64,000 bases of DNA from Flavimaribacter sp039888615 (GCA_039888615.1 JBDQQS010000014.1), one strand, 5' to 3'. Numbered from the stretch's first letter, positions 36,733 through 46,264 are shown. The notes: generated from the letters alone by a model not told the origin. Numbers and translations are program-made.

Positions 36733-37278
36733 TTACTTGAAGGCCTCGCCCGGGTAGGCGCCCCAGATCTGATCCTGTGCGATCCAGCCTTCCGCCTGCT
36801 GGATCTCCGCCCGGCACCAGTCTCCATTGCATTCGTCGATCGCGACGACGACGCCCGGCTCGAGCCGGGCGACGAGACCGGCGCCGCGTCGCGGCTCGGC
36901 GTGCATCTCGACGAAAACATCCTTGGCGCCACGCTTCCAAGGCGCCACCGCCGCCGTGCGTTCGCCCGACAAAAGCGACTTGTGTATCCAGCCTTCCGTG
37001 CCGTCCTCGTCGCGTACGCGGCGCCAGTGATCATATTCCTGGATGATCTCCATCGGCACTCCGGATCGTGTATAGAGCCAGGAGACCGCATAATCGGTGC
37101 TCGGCCCGACCCGAAGATTGACGCGGGACGCTTTCAGGCTGACAAAACGCGGGAGCGGCAGACCGCTTGCGCCCTTTGCCGCGCCTTGCGCCTGCGCCTC
37201 AGGTACGGGACCAGCGCAGAAGATAGCGGCCAACAGGGCGGCGCCCAGCGCCGAAGTGATGATGGTGCGTACGCTCAT
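36733..37278 (-). CDS. Secreted protein with bacterial SH3-like domains
   Basis: A 181-aa envelope protein with a signal peptide of about 29 residues ending EAQAQG. Two SH3b-like units follow: SLKASRVNLRVGPSTDYAVSW (first) and a second with MHAEPRRGAGLVARLEPGVVVAIDECNGDWCRAEI. This matches the SH3 (DUF1058-like) proteins found beside hydroxyacid dehydrogenase genes in Hyphomicrobiales. ATG 37278 follows GGAGG by 5 bases. Cell-wall binding is the likely role; partner unknown. Confidence 0.85.
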   Translation of the reverse strand: MSVRTIITSALGAALLAAIFCAGPVPEAQAQGAAKGASGLPLPRFVSLKASRVNLRVGPSTDYAVSWLYTRSGVPMEIIQEYDHWRRVRDEDGTEGWIHKSLLSGERTAAVAPWKRGAKDVFVEMHAEPRRGAGLVARLEPGVVVAIDECNGDWCRAEIQQAEGWIAQDQIWGAYPGEAFK

Positions 37279-37471
37279 ACAAACCTCCATCCGAATTGCT
37301 GCAGAACGGCGCGGGCTCGCAAAGCAGCGAATTTCAGCCGGACCGGACGCGAGTTTTATTTGTCTTGGCGCGATCGTCTGGTAGAAAGTTGCTGTATCGT
37401 GGCCCACGATCAATTTTCGAGTTTTATTGCATCTTGGTTAAAGAGCTCTCAACAAGGAGCCGATTGAGGAA

Positions 37472-38470
37472 ATGCCGAACAAAAAAAGACCGAAAGTCTA
37501 CGTGACCCGGAAACTGCCGGAGCCGGTAGAGACCCGGATGCGGGAACTGTTCGACACCGAACTGAATATCGACGATACGCCGCGCACCCAGCACGAACTG
37601 GTCGCGGCGATGCAGACGATGGACGTGCTGGTGCCGACGGTGACCGACAGGATCGACGCCGCGATGATCGCGCAGGCCGGTCCGAACCTGAAGCTGATTG
37701 CGAATTTCGGCAACGGCACGGACAACATCGACGTGATCGCCGCCGCCGACAAGGGCATCGCCGTCACCAACACGCCGAACGTGCTGAGCGAAGACACGGC
37801 CGACATGACGATGGCGCTTATACTGGCTGTTCCGCGCCGACTGACGGAGGGCGCGCGCATCCTGGCCGAGAGCGGCCAGTGGAGCGGCTGGTCGCCCACC
37901 TGGATGCTTGGGCGGCGCATATGGGGCAAGCGGCTCGGCATTATAGGCATGGGGCGCATTGGCGCAGCAGTCGCGCGACGGGCCAAGGCCTTCGGGCTTT
38001 CGATTCATTACCACAATCGAAACCGGGTGCACCCCGGCACGGAAGAGGAACTGGAAGCGACCTACTGGGACAGCCTCGACCAGATGCTGGCGCGCGTCGA
38101 CATCGTATCGGTCAACTGCCCCTCGACCCCGGCGACATTTCACCTGCTTTCGGCGCGGCGTCTCGACCTGCTCAGAAGCGAAGCCTACATCGTCAACACC
38201 GCCCGCGGCGGCATTATCGACGAGGCGGCGCTGATCAAGAACCTGCAGGCCGGCAAGATCGCCGGCGCCGGTCTCGATGTGTTCGAGCATGAACCGGCGG
38301 TCAATCCGAAGTTCATCCGGCTTGCCGAGGAAGGCAAGGTCGTGATGCTTCCGCATATGGGTTCGGCGACAATCGAAGGCCGCATCGACATGGGCGAGAA
38401 GGTGATTATCAATATCCGCACTGTGTTCGACGGCCACAGGCCACCCGACCGGGTGCTTCCCGGTATTTGA
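37472..38470 (+). CDS. D-2-hydroxyacid dehydrogenase (glyoxylate/hydroxypyruvate reductase type)
   Basis: NAD(P)H-dependent reductase of 2-keto acids, 332 aa. The cofactor motif GMGRIGAAVARRAKAFG lies at about 158-174; the catalytic Arg (NTARGGIIDE), Glu (DVFEHEP) and His (LPHMGSAT) are all present. The size and N-terminus (VYVTRKLPEP) match glyoxylate reductases. Transcribed divergently from the SH3 gene and convergent with the MoeB-like gene. Confidence 0.9.
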   Translation: MPNKKRPKVYVTRKLPEPVETRMRELFDTELNIDDTPRTQHELVAAMQTMDVLVPTVTDRIDAAMIAQAGPNLKLIANFGNGTDNIDVIAAADKGIAVTNTPNVLSEDTADMTMALILAVPRRLTEGARILAESGQWSGWSPTWMLGRRIWGKRLGIIGMGRIGAAVARRAKAFGLSIHYHNRNRVHPGTEEELEATYWDSLDQMLARVDIVSVNCPSTPATFHLLSARRLDLLRSEAYIVNTARGGIIDEAALIKNLQAGKIAGAGLDVFEHEPAVNPKFIRLAEEGKVVMLPHMGSATIEGRIDMGEKVIINIRTVFDGHRPPDRVLPGI

Positions 38471-38476
38471 AGGAAA

Positions 38477-39223
38477 TCAGGCGCTGTAGCTGATGGTCTC
38501 AAACCGCGCCGCAAGTCCGTCATAAAGCAAAAGCCTGCCCACCAGCGGCTCGCCCGCGCCGGTTATCAGCTTGATCACTTCCATCGCCTGGAGGGTTCCG
38601 ATAACGCCAGTCAGCGCGCCGACAATGCCGGCTTCGGCGCAGGTGGGAACCGCGCCGGGCGGCGGCGCTTCGGGAAACAGATCGCGCCAGGAGGGATTGG
38701 GATTGCCAGCGCTGTCCTTCTCGAAGGGTTTGAGCACTGTCACTGATCCGTCGAAGCGGCCGACGGCGGCCGTCACCAGCGGTTTGCAAGCGGCGGCGCA
38801 GATATCGGCGACCAGATAACGGGTTTCGAAATTGTCAGACCCATCAACGACGATGTCGTAGCCGTCGACGATATCGCGGGCGTTTGCGTCGACCAGCCGA
38901 ACCACATGACCCTCCACCGTGACATGGGGGTTGATCTGCTCCAGCGCACGCGCGGCGCTTTCCGCCTTGGACCAGCCGACCCGGCCGGTGTCGTGGATGA
39001 TCTGTCGCTGGAGATTGGAGAGCGACACCGCGTCGTCATCGACAATGCCAAGCGTTCCGACGCCCGCGGCTGCGAGATATTGCAGCACTGGCGAACCCAG
39101 CCCGCCTGCGCCGACGACCAGAACGCGGGCGGCCTTCAGGCGCTGCTGGCCAGGGCCGCCAACCTCTGGCAGAACGATGTGGCGTGCGTAGCGCTCCAGT
39201 TCGGAATGCGAAAGGGTGGTCAT
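38477..39223 (-). CDS. HesA/MoeB/ThiF family adenylyltransferase
   Basis: Adenylates the C-terminus of a ubiquitin-like sulfur carrier (MoaD or ThiS type). The 248-aa protein has the ATP-binding VVGAGGLGSPVLQYLAAAGVG, the NLQRQIIH motif, the DGSDNFETRY motif and PTCAEAGIVGA. It has no rhodanese domain. It ends the dnaA-dnaN-recF cluster on the same strand, 12 bases after recF, the order I recall from Brucella. MoeB (molybdopterin) rather than ThiF cannot be settled from the sequence. Confidence 0.9.
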   Translation of the reverse strand: MTTLSHSELERYARHIVLPEVGGPGQQRLKAARVLVVGAGGLGSPVLQYLAAAGVGTLGIVDDDAVSLSNLQRQIIHDTGRVGWSKAESAARALEQINPHVTVEGHVVRLVDANARDIVDGYDIVVDGSDNFETRYLVADICAAACKPLVTAAVGRFDGSVTVLKPFEKDSAGNPNPSWRDLFPEAPPPGAVPTCAEAGIVGALTGVIGTLQAMEVIKLITGAGEPLVGRLLLYDGLAARFETISYSA

Positions 39224-39235
39224 TGGTCAGTCCTG

Positions 39236-40372
39236 TCAGTCTTCGGCTGGCCGAACGGCGCCTTCCGCCACATGAAAGCAGCGCGCCCGTTCGCCAAGCG
39301 CGGCGAACATGCCACGATCGGTTCCGGTCATAAAGGCCTGGCCTCCGAGATCCTCGATCAGATCAAAAAGGGCAGCGCGGCGTCCGGCGTCGAGATGCGC
39401 CGCGATTTCGTCGAGCAGCATGACGGGCGGATGACCGCAGGTCTGCGCCGTCAGCCGCGCATGGGCAAGTACAAGTCCGATCAGCAGCGCCTTCTGCTCG
39501 CCGGTCGAACAACGCGCCGCATCCATGTTCTTCGCAAGATGCCGGACAAGGAGATCGGAACGATGCGGACCGACCAGCGTGCGGCCGGCTGCGCCGTCGC
39601 GATAGCGCGACTGCGAAAGTTGACGCGCGAATTCGTCCTCAATCTCCGCCGCCGAGGCCGATCCGATCTCGTCGATAAAATCGGTCAGCTGCAGTCGCGC
39701 CTTCGGAAAGGGGCTTTCCTGCTGGCCGGAATCGATCAATCCGGACAGCATCGTCACCATTTCGCGCCGGGCGATCGCGATCGCCGTGCCGAACTCGGCC
39801 ATCTGCGCCTCGATTGCGGAGAGCCATGACGGGTCGGAGCCGCCTTCCGAAAGCAAGCGGTTACGGCTGCGCATGGCGCGTTCGTAATCGAGTGTCCGGC
39901 GCGCATGCTGCGGATCGATCGACAGGACCTGGCGGTCAAGAAAACGGCGCCGGTCTCCCTTCGATCCGCTAAAGAGACCGTCCATAGCCGGCGTCAGCCA
40001 GACAAGCCGCAAATGGTCGAGCAGTTCGTCCGCGCCGCCTGCATTGGTGCGGTTGATGCGAATTCTGCGGCTCTGCCCCTGACTCTCCGATCCGGCGGAG
40101 GTTCCAATCGTCACCTCGCCTTCCATACCGTCGAGTTCGGCGAAGACGGAAAAGCCGTCGGGCGCGCCTTCACGGACCATCTCCGCATACACCCCGCGCC
40201 GCAGACCGCGTCCGGGCGACAGCAGCGAGACGGCTTCCATGAGATTGGTCTTGCCGGCCCCGTTTTCGCCTGTCAGCACGACATGGCGCCGATCCAGCGC
40301 AAGCGACAAAGAGTGATAGTTTCTGAAATCCGCAAGTTTGAGCGCGCTCAGATTAACCCTGCGGTCGTTCAC
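39236..40372 (-). CDS. recF: DNA replication and repair protein RecF
   Basis: SMC-like ATPase that helps load RecA at gaps with RecOR. The 378-aa protein has Walker A GENGAGKT (35-42), the signature CSTGEQKALLIGLVLAHA and Walker B VMLLDEIAAHLD. The N-terminus LKLADFRNYHSLSL is diagnostic. Lies 22 bases after dnaN and 12 bases before the MoeB-like gene on the same strand. Confidence 0.95.
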   Translation of the reverse strand: MNDRRVNLSALKLADFRNYHSLSLALDRRHVVLTGENGAGKTNLMEAVSLLSPGRGLRRGVYAEMVREGAPDGFSVFAELDGMEGEVTIGTSAGSESQGQSRRIRINRTNAGGADELLDHLRLVWLTPAMDGLFSGSKGDRRRFLDRQVLSIDPQHARRTLDYERAMRSRNRLLSEGGSDPSWLSAIEAQMAEFGTAIAIARREMVTMLSGLIDSGQQESPFPKARLQLTDFIDEIGSASAAEIEDEFARQLSQSRYRDGAAGRTLVGPHRSDLLVRHLAKNMDAARCSTGEQKALLIGLVLAHARLTAQTCGHPPVMLLDEIAAHLDAGRRAALFDLIEDLGGQAFMTGTDRGMFAALGERARCFHVAEGAVRPAED

Positions 40373-40394
40373 GGTCTGGCCCGCCGTCCGGTCC

Positions 40395-41513
40395 TCACAC
40401 CCGCATCGGCATCAGAACATAAACCGTTTGCTCGTCGCCGGTTTCGCGCACCAGCGTCGGCGAGCCGGGATCGGCGAACATAAAGACGGCCTCCGTCCCG
40501 CTGAACTGGGCGGTGATGTCAAGCAGGTATCGGGCGTTGAAGCCGATCTCGAGAGTGTCGCTGTCATACCCGACAGCCAGCTCTTCGGTGGCGCTGCCCG
40601 AATCCGGATTGTTAACGGTCAGGGTCAACAGGCTGTCGGACAGGCTCAGCTTGACGGCCCGGCCGCGTTCTGACGAGATCGTCGATACGCGATCGACCGC
40701 CGCCGTGAAGGACGCGCAATCGATCTTCAGCTCCTTGTCATTGCCGGACGGGATGACGCGCTGGTAATCGGGAAACGTGCCGTCGATCAGCTTCGACGTC
40801 AAAAGCACGCCGCCAATGGTGAAGCGGATCTTGGCGTCGGACAATTCCACCGTTATGGAAACGTCCGGATCGTCGACCAGCTTTTGCAATTCGCCAACCG
40901 TCTTTCGCGGCACGATGATGCCCGGCATGCCTTCCGATCCGGAAGGCGCGTCGACGTCTGCACGGGCGAGACGGTGTCCGTCGGTGGCGACAGCCCTGAG
41001 CTTGAGCGCGCCGTCCTCCTCGATCGTGTGCAGGAATATGCCGTTGAGGTAGTAGCGTGTCTCCTCTGTGGAGATCGCGAATTGCGTGCGGTCGATCAGC
41101 GTCTTCAGCTCGGTCGACGGGATGCGGAACGTGTTGGAGAACTCGCCCGCCGTCAGATCCGGGAAGTCGGATTCCGGCAGGCATTGCAATGTGAAACGCG
41201 AGCGGCCCGACGTAACCGACATGGAATTGCCGCCCGGCTCGACGCTCAGCTGAACTTCGGAGCCGTCCGACAGTTTGCGAACGATGTCGTAGAGCAAATG
41301 CGCCGGAACCGTGGTTGAACCGGACTGCTCGACACTGGCCGCCGTCGCTTCCGTAATCTCCAGATCGAGATCCGTCGCCTTGAGCTCAAGCGTCACGCCA
41401 TCGGCTTTCAGAAGCACGTTTGACAGGATCGGGATCGTGTTGCGCCGCTCGACGACACGATGCACGTGGTTGAGTGACTTCAGGAGATTTGAACGCTCGA
41501 TCGTTACACGCAT
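40395..41513 (-). CDS. dnaN: DNA polymerase III subunit beta (sliding clamp)
   Basis: Ring-shaped processivity clamp for replication. The 372-aa protein has the three-repeat clamp fold; recognisable parts are VHRVVERRNTIPILSNVLL at the start, GDTVHR-type region RAVATDGHRLARA and the C-terminal YVLMPMRV. Length is normal. Preceded by dnaA on the same strand after a 275-base gap with a strong hairpin, followed by recF. Confidence 0.96.
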   Translation of the reverse strand: MRVTIERSNLLKSLNHVHRVVERRNTIPILSNVLLKADGVTLELKATDLDLEITEATAASVEQSGSTTVPAHLLYDIVRKLSDGSEVQLSVEPGGNSMSVTSGRSRFTLQCLPESDFPDLTAGEFSNTFRIPSTELKTLIDRTQFAISTEETRYYLNGIFLHTIEEDGALKLRAVATDGHRLARADVDAPSGSEGMPGIIVPRKTVGELQKLVDDPDVSITVELSDAKIRFTIGGVLLTSKLIDGTFPDYQRVIPSGNDKELKIDCASFTAAVDRVSTISSERGRAVKLSLSDSLLTLTVNNPDSGSATEELAVGYDSDTLEIGFNARYLLDITAQFSGTEAVFMFADPGSPTLVRETGDEQTVYVLMPMRV

Positions 41514-41745
41514 GGCAGCTTTACCGTTATCTTAATTCTGTCCTGGTCGGCGGAGTCAGGAACTGTGGACCTGAAATCGAACACACGCTACGCCTGCAGA
41601 CAAGCGCATGGTGAGACGGGACCAGCAAAATGGCAGATTTGCCCACCAATAGGCAAGTGCGTTGCGGTTCAGCGCGGTGCAGAAACGGATATTTCCCGGG
41701 AATTTGTTCAGCGGCGGCGATCGAATAGCGGCGTATGACGCCGAT

Positions 41746-41771
41746 GACCCGCCCCTCGCAGGGGCGGGGTC
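41746..41771 (-). terminator. Strong GC hairpin between dnaA and dnaN
   Basis: GACCCGCCCCT (41746-41756) pairs with AGGGGCGGGGTC (41760-41771) around CGC, with one bulged base. It lies 18 bases beyond the dnaA stop. No T-run follows on the minus strand, so it may be an attenuator, RNA-stability element or partial terminator rather than a complete terminator. Confidence 0.4.
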
Positions 41772-41788
41772 GCTTTGCGCGTCCGAAT

Positions 41789-43339
41789 CTATTCGCTGAT
41801 CAGCCTGCGCAACAGCTCGATTTCGTGGGCCAGCTTGGTGTCCTGTTCCAGGAGGCCTTCTATCTTGCGCACGGCGTGGAGGACTGTCGTGTGATCACGA
41901 CCGCCGAAGCGACGACCGATTTCCGGGAAAGATCGCGGCGTCATGGTCTTGGACAGATACATGGCGATTTGTCGCGGCTTGACGATTGTCCGGGTCCTTC
42001 GGTTGGAGATCATTTCCTGGCGCGAAACGCTGTAGTGCCGCGAGACGATGCGCTGGATGTCTTCGATGCGCACCCGTTTCGGCTCACCCGCGTTAACCAG
42101 ATGACCCAGCAATTCGTCGACCCGGTCGATAGACAGCGCCGGCTCGAAGGTACGACGAAAGAGCAGCTGGTTGAAGGCGCCTTCGAGTTCCCGCCCGCTG
42201 GAGGTGACGTTGCGCGCGACATGGACGAGAATGTCGTCGGGAATATCGAGCGTGCTGTCCTCCTGCTGCGCGGCGACCAGCCGGCGTCGCAGGATTTCCA
42301 GGCGCATCTCGAAATCCGGAGCCTCCACCTCGATGGCGACACCGCCCTGAAGGCGCGACCGAACCCGGGCGTCCAGGGATTCAAGCTCCCATGGCGCCCG
42401 GTCCGCCGCAACCACGACCTGACGCGCGGAATCCAGCAGCATGTTCAGCAGGTGACAGAACTCGTGCTGGATCGACTTGCCCTGGAGGAACTGCATGTCA
42501 TCGATCACAAGGAGGTCGATATTGCGCAGCGACTCCTTGAAGGAAAGCGCGTCATTGTCCCTGATGGCGGTCGCAAACCGCCACATGAAATACTCAGCCG
42601 TCAGATAGACAACGCGAGGATTGCGATCGCTCGCGCTGGCTTCGAGAGCAATGGCCTGCAGAAGATGGGTCTTGCCGAGCCCGACTCTGGAATGGATGAA
42701 AAGCGGATTGAAGCGCACGGCGCTGGCGCCGGCTTCGGCGATTGTTCGCGCCGCCGCAAGCCCCACGCGGTTGGACGCGCCTTCCACGAAGGTCGCAAAG
42801 GAATAGCGTGAATCCAGCGGAGAGCCAGTGACCGACTTTCTGTCGCCGGGCTGAACGGTCTGGCTTCGCGCGAGCTTCGCCGGACCAGTCGACTGGGGCT
42901 GCCTGCAGGGCTGCTGGGCCGGCTGAACGGCGCCCGCAGACATGTCCGTAATTTCGGATGACTGTATCAGACGGTTTCCCCGCGTCGCGGATCGCACAAG
43001 AATCTCGACGCGCAGAATGTCAGGGTTTTCTTCCTGAAACAGCTTCGTCAGCAAGTCGAGATAACGGTTGTTGATCCAGGATCTGAGAAATGTCGTTGGA
43101 ACGGAAAGCCGAACGATGCTTTTTGAAACCGAGTCGAGTTTCAGACGACCAAACCAGCTTGAAAAGACGTCCGGACCCACAATTGCCTTCAACCGGATCT
43201 GGACCCGATTGAAAAGAGCCTTATCGTCCATTCCTGATTTCCCCGCATTCGCCGCTTTGTCGACCGTTTTACCAAGTTGTGGATCCGTCTTTTTGTCATG
43301 CAATTCTGCTTGCACAGGCGCCGCTGTAGAACCCTGCAT
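41789..43339 (-). CDS. dnaA: Chromosomal replication initiator protein DnaA
   Basis: AAA+ ATPase that opens the origin. Domain I (about 40-105), a variable Gln/Pro-rich linker (about 130-175), the AAA+ domain with Walker A RVGLGKTH and Walker B VIDDMQFLQGK, and domain IV with FGGRDHTTVLHAVRKI, the DnaA-box-binding signature. A first ATG at 43348 lies directly behind AGGAG; the second ATG at 43339 has the proper 9-base spacing and is preferred (516 aa). dnaN and recF follow. Confidence 0.95.
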   Translation of the reverse strand: MQGSTAAPVQAELHDKKTDPQLGKTVDKAANAGKSGMDDKALFNRVQIRLKAIVGPDVFSSWFGRLKLDSVSKSIVRLSVPTTFLRSWINNRYLDLLTKLFQEENPDILRVEILVRSATRGNRLIQSSEITDMSAGAVQPAQQPCRQPQSTGPAKLARSQTVQPGDRKSVTGSPLDSRYSFATFVEGASNRVGLAAARTIAEAGASAVRFNPLFIHSRVGLGKTHLLQAIALEASASDRNPRVVYLTAEYFMWRFATAIRDNDALSFKESLRNIDLLVIDDMQFLQGKSIQHEFCHLLNMLLDSARQVVVAADRAPWELESLDARVRSRLQGGVAIEVEAPDFEMRLEILRRRLVAAQQEDSTLDIPDDILVHVARNVTSSGRELEGAFNQLLFRRTFEPALSIDRVDELLGHLVNAGEPKRVRIEDIQRIVSRHYSVSRQEMISNRRTRTIVKPRQIAMYLSKTMTPRSFPEIGRRFGGRDHTTVLHAVRKIEGLLEQDTKLAHEIELLRRLISE

Positions 43340-44003
43340 TTTGGCCATCTCCTGTTTTAATTATTGATTTTTTCGACCTCTTCGGTCGCTACCCCGCATA
43401 CAGCTACCCGAAATTCTTACCCTGCTCCTTTCTCCCTTCGATCCGCTTCGATCTGACATCCCGACCGCCCGGCGCCTGAAAACAAGGCGCAAAACATCCC
43501 CGCTCCGGAACGTCGCTCCGGATAGCAACCAAGGGTTTTAGATGAAGCGCGCCGACGGTTATCGACACTGCCATGAAAGGCGCAACAACCTGGCTCGAAC
43601 CCCGAGAGGTCAGTTCCAGAGTAAACATTACAAACTGCTGTTTGTGTCCTCCATGCAGGCATATTAAGCCAGCCCGCGATTGCATTGGTCAAGGCTGCGA
43701 AACGATGAATCGGACGCCGGAGGAAGGAAACGCAACTTCGCCGAAAACATGCATTATGTGCGCCTCGCCATAATCTATTCGAATTCAATGGCTTTTCTAG
43801 AGGCAACAGTTGCAAGCGGCGGTTTGCAAAAAAAACCAAAAAAAAGAGCTTGACTCACAATCTGCGCGCAGAGTTTTCCCGAGGGATGGGAGGAAATTTA
43901 TAACCTCCGGCAATTTACTGTTTTTTAACAGTTTTCATTGTTTCACGCCGCCACGTGAATCCGCCATTGCTCAGGCTCTGTTACAGATTTTTTACAGAAA
44001 CGC
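43340..44003. other. 664-bp noncoding region upstream of dnaA
   Basis: No supported gene. It contains one DnaA-box-like 9-mer TTATCGACA (43559-43567, 8 of 9 to TTATCCACA), three GANTC methylation sites (43707, 43852, 43957), a palindromic pair TTGCAA (43810-43815 and 43824-43829), and A-tracts at 43828-43845. The dnaA promoter should lie here but none stands out. There is no cluster of DnaA boxes, so an origin is not called. Confidence 0.55.
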
Positions 44004-44029
44004 AAAAAAGCCCGGCGCGCCGCCAGGCC
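44004..44029 (-). terminator. Rho-independent terminator of rpsT
   Basis: On the minus strand GCCTGGCG and CGCCGGGC form a stem (one G-T pair) around GCG, followed by TTTTTT. It lies 28 bases beyond the rpsT stop. Confidence 0.85.
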
Positions 44030-44056
44030 ATTAAGATTCTACCTAACTGATTGCAA

Positions 44057-44323
44057 TCAGGCGCTGATTGCTTTTACGCGACGGGACAGACGCGACATTT
44101 TGCGGGCAACGGTGTTGCGATGAAAAACACCATTTCCTGCAGCGCGCATCATTTCCGGCTGGGCAGCCTTGAGGGCGGCTGCAGCGACTTCCTGGTCGCC
44201 GGAGGCGATCGCCTCTTCCACTTTGCGGACATATCCGCGAACCCGTGTGCGTCGCGTCTTGTTGACTGCCGTACGGCGGGCGATCTTGCGTGTAGCCTTT
44301 TTCGCCGAAGTTGTATTGGCCAT
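44057..44323 (-). CDS. rpsT: 30S ribosomal protein S20
   Basis: Primary 16S rRNA-binding protein of the small subunit. The 88-aa sequence is strongly basic and shows MANTTSAKKATRK, RTAVNKTRRTRVR and GVFHRNTVARKMSRL, all S20 signatures. Flanked by its own promoter (44439-44467) and terminator (44004-44029), so it is a single-gene unit. Position upstream of dnaA on the same strand is widely conserved in Hyphomicrobiales. Confidence 0.97.
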   Translation of the reverse strand: MANTTSAKKATRKIARRTAVNKTRRTRVRGYVRKVEEAIASGDQEVAAAALKAAQPEMMRAAGNGVFHRNTVARKMSRLSRRVKAISA

Positions 44324-44438
44324 TGAGGTCTCTCTTCAAATTTTTGTACTGGGTACCGGAACGGCCGCTCGAGGCCGATGGCCCGCTTTCCGGTAAAAAA
44401 CATGGTGACCCGGAAGGCCACCTTTTTCCGTGGTGGGC

Positions 44439-44467
44439 GATATAACCGGAAAGTCCCGGCCCGTCAA
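44439..44467 (-). promoter_or_regulatory. Sigma-70-type promoter of rpsT
   Basis: On the minus strand TTGACG (44467-44462) and TATATC (44444-44439) are 17 bases apart, close to consensus. The -35 overlaps the stop codon of the upstream enoyl-CoA hydratase gene. The transcript would have a leader of about 110 bases, long enough for S20 autoregulation, but no structure was assigned. Confidence 0.7.
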
Positions 44468-45237
44468 CGGTTGTTGAACTGAGCTTCCCGCTTCTCTGCG
44501 AAGGCCGCCATGCCTTCCGTCTGGTCGTCCGTCGCAAACAGCGAGTGGAACAGCCGTCGTTCGAAACGCAGGCCTTCCGCCAGCGGCTGCTCGTAGGACC
44601 GGTTGACGGCTTCCTTCGCCATCATCACAGAAGGCAGAGAGAAGGACGCGATTTTCTGCGCCATCTTTCTTGCGGTCGCAATCAGTTCCTCGGCGGGCAC
44701 GACCCGGGCGACCAGCCCGCTGCGCTCTGCTTCTTCTGCGTCCATCATCCGCCCTGTCAGGCACAGATCCATGGCTTTCGCCTTGCCGACAGCGCGCGTC
44801 AGGCGCTGGGTTCCGCCCATGCCGGGAATGACGCCGAGGGTAATTTCCGGCTGTCCGAATTTCGCCGTGTCCGCGGCCACGATAATGTCGCACATCATGG
44901 CGAGTTCACAACCGCCGCCAAGGGCGTAGCCCGAAACGGCCGCGATCATTGGCTTGCGCGTCGCTGCAAAGCGCTCCCATTGCCCAAAGAAATCGCGACC
45001 ATAGGCATCGACATAATTGAGAGCCTGCATTTCCTTGATGTCTGCGCCGGCGGCGAAAGCCTTTTCCGAACCGGTCAGCACGATCGCGCCGATCTCATCG
45101 TCTTCATCGAAGGCCTTCGCCGCGGCAATGGTCTCTTCCATCACTTGCGAGTTCAGCGCGTTGAGCGCCTTAGGCCGGTTGAGCGTTATCAGCCCGACGC
45201 GCCCATCCGTTTCAACAATGATCGTTTCGTAACTCAT
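44464..45237 (-). CDS. Enoyl-CoA hydratase
   Basis: Hydrates trans-2-enoyl-CoA in beta-oxidation. The 257-aa crotonase-fold protein has the oxyanion-hole motifs AAGADIKEM and GYALGGGCELAM, and catalytic Glu residues in ELAM-type and GMGGTQRL regions. Closely resembles short-chain enoyl-CoA hydratases (PaaF/FadB1-like). ATG 45237 has AGGAG 6 bases upstream; the frame is open further upstream but overlaps the mutM end. Located between mutM and rpsT on the same strand. Confidence 0.92.
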   Translation of the reverse strand: MSYETIIVETDGRVGLITLNRPKALNALNSQVMEETIAAAKAFDEDDEIGAIVLTGSEKAFAAGADIKEMQALNYVDAYGRDFFGQWERFAATRKPMIAAVSGYALGGGCELAMMCDIIVAADTAKFGQPEITLGVIPGMGGTQRLTRAVGKAKAMDLCLTGRMMDAEEAERSGLVARVVPAEELIATARKMAQKIASFSLPSVMMAKEAVNRSYEQPLAEGLRFERRLFHSLFATDDQTEGMAAFAEKREAQFNNR

Positions 45238-45268
45238 GGTCCTCTCCTTTTTTGCCGCTTTGCGGACG

Positions 45269-46162
45269 TCACTTCTGGCACGACGGACAATAGAACGTCG
45301 ACCGCCCGCTCTGCACGATACGTCTGACAGGTTTGCCACAACCATCATGGCGGCAGGGCTCGCCTGTCCGCCCATAGGCGTTGAAGCTGTGCTGGAAATA
45401 ACCGAGCGAACCGTCGGTCAGGCGATGATCGCGCAACGACGACCCGCCCGCCTCGATGGCTTCCTCGATCACCTGTCGGATCGCCGCGACGAGATTTTCC
45501 AGCCGCGCGACGGGTTTGCTGCGACGGTCGACCAGCGTCGCCGCCTTGCGGCGCGGCGATATTTTCGCCCGCCACAGCGCCTCGCATACATATATATTGC
45601 CGAGGCCGGCGATAATGCCCTGATCAAGGAGCGCAGCCTTGACCGGAACCTGCCGCCCGGCGAAACGCGCTGCAAGGTAGTCTGCGTTCAGCGCGTTGCC
45701 CGTCGGTTCCACGCCGAGCCCCGCCAACATCGGATGAGCGGCGAGCCTATCGACATCCGAAAGGAACATGTAACCGAAGCGGCGCGGGTCATTATATATA
45801 ATGCGATGCCTGCCGCCTGGACCATCCAGCTCCATGATCAGATGATCGTGCCGCCCGTCCTTCGACCGTTCGTGATGGAAATTGCCGGGGATCGCCTCTG
45901 TCCCATCAGCCGGTTCGACGCGCCAGGAACCCGACATGCCGAGATGCGAGGCAAGGACGGCGCCGTCGTCCAACTCCAGAAGGATATATTTGGCCCTGCG
46001 GTCGAGGCGTTCGATTCGACGCCCGGTCAGGCGGTCTGTGAAGTTGTCGGGAAACGGAAAGCGGAGATCCGGCCGGTTCTGCCTCATGCTCACAATCCGG
46101 CCGCCCTCCATGGCGGGGGCCAGGCCGCGACGAACCGTCTCTACTTCCGGCAATTCCGGCAT
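45269..46162 (-). CDS. mutM: Formamidopyrimidine-DNA glycosylase
   Basis: Removes 8-oxoguanine and formamidopyrimidines and nicks the abasic site. The 297-aa protein starts MPELPEVETVRRGL, so the catalytic Pro and Glu follow the removed Met. The helix-two-turn-helix region LLDQGIIAGLGNIYVCE and the C-terminal zinc finger (C-x4-C ... C-x2-C, ending FYCPSCQK) are intact. Divergent from ubiE. Confidence 0.96.
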   Translation of the reverse strand: MPELPEVETVRRGLAPAMEGGRIVSMRQNRPDLRFPFPDNFTDRLTGRRIERLDRRAKYILLELDDGAVLASHLGMSGSWRVEPADGTEAIPGNFHHERSKDGRHDHLIMELDGPGGRHRIIYNDPRRFGYMFLSDVDRLAAHPMLAGLGVEPTGNALNADYLAARFAGRQVPVKAALLDQGIIAGLGNIYVCEALWRAKISPRRKAATLVDRRSKPVARLENLVAAIRQVIEEAIEAGGSSLRDHRLTDGSLGYFQHSFNAYGRTGEPCRHDGCGKPVRRIVQSGRSTFYCPSCQK

Positions 46163-46264
46163 GATAATCTGCTTCTGCCTGTTTGGCGTTTGTCATTGAT
46201 TGACCTATAAGCACAGTGACCCGGCTGCAAGACTAATTTCTCGCCCGGTATTTGGAGTAGAGAC

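Noticed and set aside
43340..44003. Chromosome origin of replication
   Set aside because: Only one DnaA-box-like 9-mer and no AT-rich unwinding cluster with spaced boxes; in alphaproteobacteria the origin is often not at dnaA.
43810..44034. 74-codon plus-strand frame upstream of dnaA
   Set aside because: Starts in A-tracts, has no similarity and overlaps the rpsT terminator.
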